From Syngnathus acus (taxonomy: Eukaryota; Chordata; Actinopteri; Syngnathiformes; Syngnathidae): a stretch of 64,000 nucleotides of DNA. Positions 40,401 through 43,915 of this stretch are shown here, in pieces. The translations under genes and the position numbers were made by a program. The DNA is taken from positions 2,974,001 through 3,038,000 of the forward strand of contig NC_051108.1 of NCBI RefSeq assembly GCF_901709675.1. Reading direction: 5' to 3'. Position 1 is the first letter of the stretch. The number at the start of each line of letters is the position of its first letter. Under the pieces are notes generated by a model. That model did no database searches. It had not been told where the DNA came from and saw only the letters and a list, made by a program, of their open reading frames with translations.

Positions 40401-40507
40401 GGAACCTGAAGATCACCAAAGCCTCAAAGACCATGGATGTGCACTTCAACAAGGCTCTGGAAGTCAAAGGAGTGCAACCGCTTTCCTGCCCCGCCATTGC
40501 TGCTTAG
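905..40507 (+). CDS. lama2: laminin subunit alpha-2 (merosin chain), 5'-truncated by the window
   Basis: Secreted heavy chain of laminins 211/221, a basement-membrane heterotrimer that links muscle and Schwann cells to dystroglycan and integrins. Sixty coding exons were placed by matching the reading frame to laminin domain order and to GT/AG sites. They sum to 7,773 nt (2,590 codons plus TAG) with consistent phases throughout. Domain order is L4, LE, L4, LE, coiled coil, LG1-3, hinge, LG4-5, so this is an alpha chain. Assignment to alpha-2 rather than alpha-1 rests on the LG1 run SVSSGGDC, the coil run LSFNATAAFKAY, the KRKRRQ site in LG3, and two micro-exons at LAMA2-like positions. The LN domain, first LE group and start of the first L4 lie upstream. 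Exon coordinates are in the domain entries. Introns range from about 60 bp to 3.2 kb and carry many DNA transposons. Confidence 0.97.
1025..1067. repeat. (TA)n microsatellite
   Basis: About 43 bp of TA with one slip, 19 bp after a lama2 donor. Confidence 0.95.
1846..2019. mobile_element. short inverted-repeat element, ATAAGTCGC subtype
   Basis: It starts TACCGTAATTTTCGGACTAT and ends with its reverse complement. Internal GCGACTTATA units are repeated. It is non-autonomous with no ORF, and a TA flanks both ends. Confidence 0.85.
3080..4616 (+). CDS. lama2: lama2: LE modules after first L4, two exons
   Basis: Exons 3080-3193 and 4489-4616 encode Cys-rich LE (laminin EGF-like) repeats that form the rod of the short arm. 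Visible landmarks are CEACQCHGHATECHQITGHC and CETCQPGYYGDATHG. The block ends at CPLNLPSNN, where the next exon supplies the last base of the Asn codon (phase 2 junction). The intron between them (3194-4488) contains one inverted-repeat element at 3464-3693. Confidence 0.95.
3464..3693. mobile_element. short inverted-repeat element, ATAAGGCGCACC subtype
   Basis: The termini are TACCGTATTTTCCGCACTAT and its reverse complement. The core has the GGCCCGCGTGCCGGACTTTG segment shared with copies at 17023, 35908, 39137, 53414, 60125 and 61660. Confidence 0.88.
4924..5288. mobile_element. short inverted-repeat element, ATAAGGCGCACC subtype, longer core
   Basis: It starts CCGTATTTTCCACACTATAA and ends GCGGAAAATACGGTA. 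The core carries TTATTATTTTCACTATTTCG, which is also seen in the copy at 47485. Confidence 0.85.
6361..6614 (+). promoter_or_regulatory. possible internal promoter and 5' UTR for the short lama2 form
   Basis: This is the stretch just upstream of the candidate ATG at 6615. It is less AT-rich than the intron before it. A TATA-like CTATCTATAGTT lies near 6430, followed by a pyrimidine-rich tract (CTCTCTCACTCACACAG). No out-of-frame uORF of note is obvious close to the ATG. The assignment depends on the alternative-first-exon hypothesis and has no independent proof. Confidence 0.3.
6615..6817 (+). CDS. lama2: candidate alternative first exon of lama2 with its own signal peptide
   Basis: An ATG at 6615-6617 sits in a strong Kozak context (A at -3, G at +4). 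It opens a frame starting MALTY, then a hydrophobic core (LCPLVLIVILAVPL) and a small-residue cleavage region (SAVG before QRHG). This is the n-h-c layout of a signal peptide. The frame runs with no stop into SFSPTCHLGERG, the same frame as the internal lama2 exon that starts at 6731, and uses that exon's donor at 6818. Inference: transcription starting in this intron would produce a secreted short alpha-2 chain lacking LN, the first LE group and the first L4. In the long isoform the AG at 6729-6730 would be used as an acceptor instead. Chance occurrence of a signal peptide in this exact place and frame is unlikely, but there is no transcript evidence here. Confidence 0.6.
6731..14762 (+). CDS. 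lama2: lama2: central LE array, eight exons
   Basis: Exons 6731-6817, 8713-8924, 11333-11439, 12595-12775, 13433-13569, 13715-13846, 14421-14525 and 14619-14762 carry the LE modules between the two L4 domains. Landmarks include NFSPTCHLGERGELLCDQC, CNSFGSKSFDCDENGQC, CPPNTLGERCDRC and the final GLIRMW, which leads into the second L4. Exon 11333-11439 ends CDDCL in phase 0 and joins AQTYGLATGG at 12595, the junction expected from mammalian LAMA2. The first exon has a weak acceptor (CTGACAACAG) and overlaps a candidate alternative first exon. The donor after 14525 is AAG|GTCTAC, GT but otherwise weak. Confidence 0.94.
7137..7465. mobile_element. short inverted-repeat element, ATATAAGACG subtype
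   Basis: The ends are CCGTATTGGCCCGAATATAA and TTATATTCGGGCCATTACGG. GTCGTCTTA units are repeated inside. A second copy lies at 49383-49554. Confidence 0.8.
8925..11332. other. lama2 intron with a hAT-type element
   Basis: It contains the 9600-9927 element, C and T homopolymer runs (8986-8999, 10338-10361) and an AT-rich 3' half. No exon candidates with Cys patterns were found. Confidence 0.55.
9600..9927. mobile_element. non-autonomous hAT-type element
   Basis: The ends are CACAGGTGTCAAACTC and GAGTTTGACACCCCTG. Flanking 8-bp direct repeats ATGTAGAT (9592-9599) and ATGCAGAT (9928-9935) differ at one base, as expected for an old hAT target-site duplication. No ORF. Confidence 0.88.
11531..11600. 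repeat. (TTTAA)n/(TTTTA)n tract
   Basis: Pentanucleotide AT tract just upstream of the candidate LE exon. It supplies that exon's pyrimidine-rich region. Confidence 0.9.
11631..11903 (+). other. lama2: candidate extra LE exon, possibly degenerate
   Basis: The frame after the AG at 11629-11630 reads PNYWWDGERHECVACRC, THLGSVSQHCDLEGRCLC and RPGFAGTRCDQ. This is the second half of one LE module followed by six cysteines of the next. It sits between lama2 exons ending and starting in phase 0 and is itself 91 codons with a GTAAAA donor at 11904, so it could be inserted in frame. The seventh cysteine position is Arg (CGT), and the following 40 residues (RRQGYERRETRR onward) are Arg-rich and not LE-like. 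All three frames are open because the segment is very GC-rich. Mammalian LAMA2 has no module here. It may be a fish-specific optional exon, a decaying duplicate, or an assembly or sequence error in a real LE exon. Confidence 0.45.
12134..12447. mobile_element. non-autonomous hAT-type element, inverted relative to 9600
   Basis: CAGGGGTGTCAAACTC ... GAGTTTGACACCTGTG. The flanks GAATCGGG and TAATAGGG match at 6 of 8 positions. It lies between the candidate LE exon (11631) and the next lama2 exon (12595). Confidence 0.85.
13202..13334. mobile_element. short inverted-repeat element, deleted copy
   Basis: TACCGTATTTTCCGCACTAT ... GTGCGGAAAATACGGTA. At about 130 bp it is an internally deleted member of the 4924 type, ending about 100 bp before a lama2 exon. 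Confidence 0.85.
13899..14192. mobile_element. common teleost interspersed repeat (SINE/LINE-tail type)
   Basis: It starts CCATCCATTTTCTATACTGC and contains CATGTTTTTGGGATGTGGGA, ACATGCAAACTCCACACAGG and GCAGACGTGCTAACCAATGC. I know this family from many fish genomes but am not certain of its class. A partial second copy of the start is at 14330-14365, next to TTA repeats. Confidence 0.65.
15427..16220 (+). CDS. lama2: lama2: second L4 (laminin IV) domain, four exons
   Basis: Exons 15427-15603, 15666-15851, 15915-16033 and 16103-16220 are separated by very short introns (62-69 bp). The translation contains FQHPEILANSELV, EPYYWKLPQQFRGSM, AYGGKLKYAVYYEARDETG, GQLTRHEIDMTE and ISEISLTVAEAG, the ordered signatures of a laminin IV-A domain, and closes with CECPLGYSGLSCE. 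All phases agree. The L4 domain is a globular beta-sandwich inserted inside an LE module on the short arm. Confidence 0.96.
17023..17318. mobile_element. short inverted-repeat element
   Basis: Termini as in the 3464 copy, with extra tandem ATAAGGCGCACCGGATTAT units at the left end. It ends 76 bp before the lama2 exon at 17395. Confidence 0.88.
17395..19219 (+). CDS. lama2: lama2: LE modules between second L4 and coiled coil, four exons
   Basis: Exons 17395-17547, 18210-18334, 18822-18908 and 19026-19219. Landmarks: ECAAGFYRLRSGSHTS, CQCSGHSTTCDPDTSVC, NTEGDHCERCAPGFYG, NFSPFCVTEGYDDYRC and CDPVTGQCRCTFGSSG. These are the last LE repeats at the base of the short arm. The acceptor of the second exon (TCACACAAG at 18209) lacks a good pyrimidine tract. 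An inverted-repeat element ends 76 bp upstream of the first exon (17023-17318), and another occupies the intron at 18358-18728. Confidence 0.94.
18358..18728. mobile_element. short inverted-repeat element, long-core subtype
   Basis: TACCGTATTTTCCGGACTAT termini. The core contains GATTCATAGTCTTCAGCGGG, shared with the 21196 and (inverted) 22229 copies. Confidence 0.88.
19220..21002. other. lama2 intron before coiled coil, no repeats recognised
   Basis: It is 1.8 kb and ends in GTGTGTGCACAG. There is a C-run at 19811-19826. No element of the TACCGTA or hAT families and no coding signal were seen. Confidence 0.5.
21003..27969 (+). CDS. lama2: lama2: coiled-coil region (domains II/I), fourteen exons
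   Basis: Exons 21003-21145, 21633-21731, 22090-22201, 23727-23889, 24761-24839, 24907-25038, 25114-25230, 25293-25456, 25518-25656, 25957-26059, 26522-26638, 26790-26972, 27257-27262 and 27815-27969. The first begins CDDECTGVLI, the Cys pair that opens the trimer helix, then ENMTEELK. Later landmarks are SPQKAPERLLQLADSNL, ATKVSADGEQ, DEAEKEAKAAKQTA and KPIKKLEDNLRRNISQIKEL. Heptad-like helix with few Pro or Gly is evident. This segment pairs with the beta and gamma chains to form the long arm. It includes a GC-AG intron after 25230 and a 6-bp micro-exon. Confidence 0.94.
21196..21606. mobile_element. short inverted-repeat element, long-core subtype
   Basis: Core in the same orientation as 18358. 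It ends 26 bp before the lama2 exon at 21633, so it abuts that exon's branch and pyrimidine region. Confidence 0.88.
22229..22644. mobile_element. short inverted-repeat element, long-core subtype, opposite orientation
   Basis: The core reads CCCGCTGAAGACTATGAATC, the reverse complement of the core at 21196. It starts 27 bp after the lama2 exon ending at 22201. Confidence 0.88.
27257..27262 (+). CDS. lama2: lama2 6-bp micro-exon
   Basis: CCATAA is flanked by a strong acceptor (TTTACTCCCACAG) and a donor (GTATGT). The previous exon ends AAT A (26972) and the next starts TC CAC (27815). Including the micro-exon gives Asn-Thr-Ile-Ile-His, skipping gives Asn-Ile-His, and both stay in frame. My recollection is that human LAMA2 also has a 6-bp exon (exon 43) at the equivalent point just before the last coil exon, which makes this placement credible. 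Confidence 0.75.
   Translation, partial: P
28042..30332 (+). CDS. lama2: lama2: LG1 domain, four exons
   Basis: Exons 28042-28185, 29104-29237, 29985-30144 and 30208-30332. Translation runs IKVSVSSGGDCLRSYRPD, DNLLFYLGSAKY, VDFLALEMRKGKV, GSGVGRVEYP, YTILDVDQNAYLFVGGI and TFTGCMGETFLDGKPIGLWN. The paired Cys and the FTGCMG motif are typical of laminin G-like domains. LG1-3 bind integrins. An element (28217-28455) begins only 32 bp after the first donor. Confidence 0.96.
28217..28455. mobile_element. short inverted-repeat element
   Basis: TACCGTATTTTCTGCACTAT ... GCGGAAAATACGGTA. Core with GGCCTGTCCAAAGTCCGGCC. It starts 32 bp after the LG1 donor at 28185. Confidence 0.87.
30448..30590. mobile_element. 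decayed inverted-repeat element
   Basis: ACAGACTATAAGGTGCACCA on the left and GTGCACCTTATATTCCGACA on the right. The outer termini are lost. Confidence 0.5.
30629..32053 (+). CDS. lama2: lama2: LG2 domain, five exons including a 12-bp micro-exon
   Basis: Exons 30629-30791, 30891-31035, 31105-31243, 31328-31339 and 31933-32053. Landmarks: GEGYASVARPTRWNPN, FKFRTFASDALLMYLA, VKMNFDLGSGAAS, SIYFGGLPTIGNY and GCLREIEVSRTPYNLLSSSD. Phases agree whether or not the micro-exon is used, so two isoforms differing by four residues are possible. Confidence 0.95.
31328..31339 (+). CDS. lama2: lama2 12-bp micro-exon in LG2
   Basis: CATGAAATCCAG lies between TTTTCTTAACAG and GTAAAG. The exon before ends in AG (phase 2) and the one after starts with G. 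Inclusion therefore gives Ser-Met-Lys-Ser-Arg and skipping gives a single Arg. Human LAMA2 reads SMKAR here, so the micro-exon is supported by homology. Its skipping fits the known 4-residue length difference between annotated human isoforms, as I recall it. Confidence 0.8.
31433..31459. repeat. (TG)n microsatellite
   Basis: About 13 TG units in the intron after the 12-bp micro-exon. TG repeats near micro-exons can bind splicing factors, but nothing here proves that. Confidence 0.95.
32386..35707 (+). CDS. lama2: lama2: LG3 domain with furin-type cleavage site, five exons
   Basis: Exons 32386-32541, 32764-32814, 34623-34774, 34843-35019 and 35524-35707. LG3 starts NLYTVSFSKPGFVELGG and ends near FENAEIGQC. 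The 51-bp exon encodes ISKRKRRQSGE, matching the basic processing site in mammalian alpha-2 LG3. Exon 34843 must start at AG|ATCTTTTGCAG: the more obvious-looking AG just downstream (34851-34853) would lead straight to a TGA. The last exon continues into an acidic, Pro/Thr-rich tail (YPTDEDEKEVETTEPHRP). Confidence 0.94.
32815..34622. other. lama2 LG3 intron with CA repeats and CT-rich tract
   Basis: It holds (CA)n at 32833-32855, a strongly pyrimidine-rich stretch at about 33885-34150 that keeps frames open by composition alone, and two CTCF-like motifs at 34338-34411. Confidence 0.55.
34338..34411. promoter_or_regulatory. two CTCF-like motifs in tandem
   Basis: GCGCCATCTTGTGGCA (34338-34353) and GGCACCATCTTGTGGC (34395-34410) both match the CTCF core on the minus strand (CCACAAGATGGYGC), in the same orientation, about 57 bp apart. 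Occupancy is unknown, and the motif can also be spread by repeats. Confidence 0.35.
35908..36154. mobile_element. short inverted-repeat element
   Basis: TACCGTATTTTCCGCACTAT left end and GTGTGGAAAATACGGTA right end. The core has the CAGCAGGCGTGTCCAAAGTC segment. Confidence 0.87.
36626..36706 (+). CDS. lama2: lama2: Pro/Thr-rich hinge exon between LG3 and LG4
   Basis: This 81-bp (27-codon) phase-0 exon encodes EVTAIVAPAATPTATPTSAE and more of the same, between GATAG and a GTATAC donor. Composition and position match the spacer that joins LG3 to LG4 in alpha-2 chains. The flanking exons end and start in phase 0, so it could be spliced in or out without a frame change. It has no strong sequence identity to rely on, hence the lower score. 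Confidence 0.7.
36707..38353. other. lama2 hinge intron with purine-rich tract
   Basis: Positions 37540-37830 are almost pure purine (GA-rich) and are followed by (CA)n at 37909-37938. The long open frame on the minus strand here is a product of that bias and not a gene. Confidence 0.6.
37909..37938. repeat. (CA)n microsatellite
   Basis: Roughly 15 CA units, interrupted once, at the end of a purine-rich tract. Confidence 0.95.
38354..39555 (+). CDS. lama2: lama2: LG4 domain, six exons
   Basis: Exons 38354-38466, 38556-38649, 38717-38812, 38868-38948, 39030-39107 and 39477-39555. Landmarks: YQFGLGRNSHMSFAFDDAKV, LVLYMARINHADFVSIQ, SINDGNWHKIRVARSKQ, DVVGMLYVGGLPHNYT and SINGCLRRLKMVGG. LG4-5 is the alpha-dystroglycan-binding tandem. 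The last exon runs on into TTKPAAP, making a longer LG4-LG5 linker than in human. An inverted-repeat element (39137-39430) fills most of the intron before it. Confidence 0.96.
39137..39430. mobile_element. short inverted-repeat element
   Basis: It starts 30 bp after the LG4 donor at 39107. An internal unit (CTTCAATGAATGGCCCATTT) is tandemly duplicated. Confidence 0.87.
39638..40507 (+). CDS. lama2: lama2: LG5 domain and C-terminus, four exons
   Basis: Exons 39638-39769, 39858-39988, 40054-40273 and 40347-40507. Landmarks: GTYFDGTGFLKAVSTYRVGL, LLFHVDNGAGRITALH, CDGQWHSVVANKIRHRVEL, DTNDPIYVGGYP and SFRGCMRNLKITKASK. It ends GVQPLSCPAIAA then TAG at 40505-40507, the expected laminin alpha C-terminus. 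Confidence 0.97.
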
Positions 40508-40583
40508 CAACCAACCGGCCCATTCAACTACTTGCCATTTTCCCTACGCTGGTTAAATGTAACAGATCCATTTGGGTAGGGTC

Positions 40584-40589
40584 AATAAA
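40584..40589 (+). terminator. lama2 polyadenylation signal
   Basis: AATAAA lies 77 bp after the stop codon and is followed within about 30 bp by a GT-rich stretch (TGTTTTGTGTGTTCG), the usual layout of a cleavage/polyadenylation site. A second AATAAA occurs near 40883 and could extend the 3' UTR. Confidence 0.7.
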
Positions 40590-41304
40590 TATGTAAAAGT
40601 GTAACAAAGTACTGTTTTGTGTGTTCGCGCCCTTTCACCCCAGCATTAAATCTACCAATAAGAATAATCAGTATTTGCTGCTATGAACCCCAAAGTCAAA
40701 ATCACCAACCACCACATTGACTCATTTGACTTGACTGAATGTAATTTCAGAGGTATGTGTTTTGAGTCTAAAATCTCTAATTCACATCTTTCCACACTGT
40801 AAAATATCTTAAGGCATAATCCTGCTTGTTTCTTGCTATGCCATTGACCACACAGTTTTAAAAGGTGCTGCTACACAAATGAATAAAGCTTTATTTACTT
40901 GATTGTTGACTGGCAGTCTTTCATTTGCAATATCTCTACTATGGCATCTGTTAAATTATTTGAGGAATATTTTCTGTTTAATTTATTGTTCCATGCCGAT
41001 ATAGAAATATTGATTAATTTAGACCGTGTTGTGTAAGTAACCCATTAAAGCGAACAACCACGTTTGGCATTTTGGTAAATTGACACTAAATAAGAAATAC
41101 ACATTGTGATTATCAAAACCGTGATTATCATTCAAATATATAACAGGGAAAATAATCTGGGTTTATTCATTTTACGGTCATTTCTAAGTGTACTTCAATT
41201 AATTTTCGGTAGGTGGCGCTACTGCATCAGCAATACGTTTCTTTGCAGCTGCTGCGTCTTAAATTTGCTAAATCGGTTGGTATGTTGGAAATATGTTTAT
41301 TTTA

Positions 41305-41960
41305 TCACGATCCCCAAACTTTACATGTCAGACAATATTTTCACGGACCGGCCTTTATATAAATAAATATGAAATTTATAATTCTATATAAATACGATGA
41401 AATAAAATGATACGACTGGCATAAAAACAAATACAAAGTGCATAAAAATAAAACTCACCATTAAGTTTCTGCTCCGTAGCTTTGTTTTGGTCGCTGTAAC
41501 CGCAGAAAATCCCGTTGGAAAAGGAAGCAGGATTTTCAGTGCTTTTGTGGCGATCTCGGGATATTCTGCCTTGATTTTAATCCAGTTTTCTTTTTCTTGG
41601 AAATTGTAGCCTCTTCTTCTGTCTCCACATTGGGCCTTTTCCTGCAAACGTCTCTTTTTCTTACTCATTTTTGCAAGCTTCGGGACGGGACCGGGACGGG
41701 CTTGAATTCACCTGTCAAGAGGCACAGGTGACCCGACGGATGTAATTTGGAGAGAATCCCTAATTTTTTTGATATTTTTTAAAATAAATTCTTACTCATT
41801 TATGGTAACTTTGCGGGCTCGACTGGGGAAACATGTCACGTGACCGGGACGAGCGTCTTGACCCGAATTATTTGATCATCGATAATATATAATATCGATT
41901 TTTTTTTTTTTTCTGTACGGACCAGTACCGGTCCGCGGCCCGGTGGTTTAAATCACCTGT
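41305..41960 (-). mobile_element. decayed hAT transposon with internally deleted transposase
   Basis: On the minus strand it begins CAGGTGATTTAAACCACCGG, then CGCGGACCGGTACTGGTCCG, a hAT-like end. It then carries an open frame at 41384-41668 (MSKKKRRLQEK ... YPEIATKALKILLPFPT ... GFSAVTATKTKLRSR). The second half resembles the C-terminal dimerisation region of ZBED/SCAND-like hAT transposases, while the Met and basic start look like the N-terminus, so the middle is missing. The far end (AAGGCCGGTCCGTGAAAATA) is less clear. It is non-functional and sits between lama2 and rgs6. Confidence 0.6.
41384..41668 (-). pseudogene. hAT transposase remnant, N- and C-terminal parts fused
   Basis: 94 codons. 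The run KALKILLPFPT followed by GFSAVTATKTKLRSR is the recognisable part. In intact proteins LLPFPTTYLCE-type sequence precedes GFS, so even the conserved block has lost a few codons. The BED finger and DDE catalytic regions are absent. Confidence 0.6.
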
Positions 41961-42532
41961 GAATGCATGCACGTTTGCCCCCGTCCATAATAATAATAGG
42001 CCAATCATCTTGTGCATTCCTCTTTTATTATCATTCTTTTTTTTTTACATAAGATAATGCTTATAGAGTTGCCCACTACATTTGAAGCTGTATCTGCATG
42101 AGGTGGAATGTTTAGAAGATTGGAATACATTGGAAAAAAATATTTACGCATGTATCATTTGAAGTATTACTGTTTGCGTTTTTGTAGAGTCACCATACAG
42201 AGTTGAATTTGTAACCTTCACCATTTGTGCAATGTTCCAGCAGGTGTACTCAAGAGTGGGCAGTCATCCTGAATATTTTCCCTGTCCATCCATCCATAGA
42301 AGTTCTAACTCCAGCATTAATCTTATTAAGTTGTCAGCCAATGTTCATTTTCTTTACATCAATTAAAGTAAATGGATGGCTTCAGCAGCTCGCTGCCATA
42401 GAAACACGAGTGGAGAAAGAACCCAGTCAGGTGGATTGGACGAGTCCCACTTTTTTGACTGCTTACTTTTGTATTTTTTTTTTTTTTGTCTGTGCCCTCC
42501 GCACTGTCAATCTGTTCTCCCAGCTTGGATGA

Positions 42533-42538
42533 TTTATT
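42533..42538 (-). terminator. possible rgs6 polyadenylation signal
   Basis: AATAAA on the minus strand, about 150 bp past the rgs6 stop codon. Other AT-rich candidates lie further down, so the real 3' end may differ. Confidence 0.4.
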
Positions 42539-42685
42539 GCATGCTGTCGGCCTTCTTTAACTCCTCTGGGGAGAGTCACGACCACGTTGGCGGTCCAGTC
42601 CAGCGGTGGGGCGCCGTCATGGCCTCCCGCACAAAACCACACATGCCAGGGTCCTTTGGGTACAGAGAATCCAACTCAGATCTGG

Positions 42686-42736
42686 TCAGGATGACTGCAT
42701 GAGGCCCGTCAGACGTTTGCCGGTCAACGACTTGCC
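42686..42736 (-). CDS. rgs6: rgs6: terminal coding exon
   Basis: Sixteen codons, [16 protein letters not shown], then TGA at 42686-42688. The acceptor on the minus strand is TTTTACCTCCAG. This tail is nearly identical to that of human RGS6. Confidence 0.93.
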   Translation of the reverse strand, partial: GKSLTGKRLTGLMQSS

Positions 42737-43601
42737 CTGGAGGTAAAATATTTCTTATAGAAGCAAGAGGACATAAAGTTTGAGAACAATAAACTAAAAC
42801 CTCACCACACTGCGCGTGAACTTCTCCAGTGAGGTCCGTCGGCCCTGCTCGGTTTCCAACTGCGGGAAGAGAGCAATCAATATGTTGAGTAAGTCTGACA
42901 GGTTGTTTTAGTAAACTTAAAAGAAAGCCTTAGTACTAGACATGGTTTTGTTTTGTCATGTGACTTACTAAATTTAACAACACACCTTCTTTCTTGAGTT
43001 CAACAGGTCTTGATAGACGTTGGAGCGCAGAAAGCGAGTGTAGCTGTCACTCTTCATCAGTTTGTAGATGTGATCCTGAACGTAGGGAAAACAAAGATTG
43101 GAGTAGATGAATTGTGCAACTTACTAGTTGCATCCCTCACCTGTGCGTCCTCATAGCTGTAGCGTCCAGGATCTTTGAGGTTGTGGCTTGTGCGTTCATA
43201 GCTGTGAGAGTCCAGATTGATGGAACTGGGAGCTCCTTCGGCCAGGAACTCGGCCCAGATTTCCTCCGCTCTCTGTACTACTTCCTGCTGTGGGATTCTC
43301 TTGAGGTCCTGCACTGCCAACCAGAAGCTGTAAAACATTCAAGTTTCAATTTTTTTTATTATTCATCCAGCAAAACAAGAAGCAGAAGGTCGTGCGCTCA
43401 CCGAAGGTTTTCAGAGCTAAACTCGGACTCCAGGAACTTGAGGAAGAGATCGCGTCCCGCTGGGTCCTTCAGAGCCTCCTCCAGGGAGAAACCCCACTTC
43501 TTCACCCTCTGCTGACCAGGCTCCTTGCTTTTAGTCGACAAGAGCAGAGTGAGACGTACTGTACCTTCGTACCACCAAAAATACGTGGACTGCGCAATAT
43601 T

Positions 43602-43685
<84 letters not shown>

Positions 43686-43881
43686 AAAAAACACTGCTAC
43701 CATTTATTTACCAAAAACCCATGGACTGCACAATTATTTATTTTATTTATTTATTTAAAACAATTTATTCGCAAACGCAGAACATATAAATGCCACAGCC
43801 AGGGAATGCAATATACTAATTGTCCTTAAAAATGCACGAAATTAAGAGCAATTTTTTCATCAAATTTCTAAATTGTAGTTT

Positions 43882-43915
<34 letters not shown>

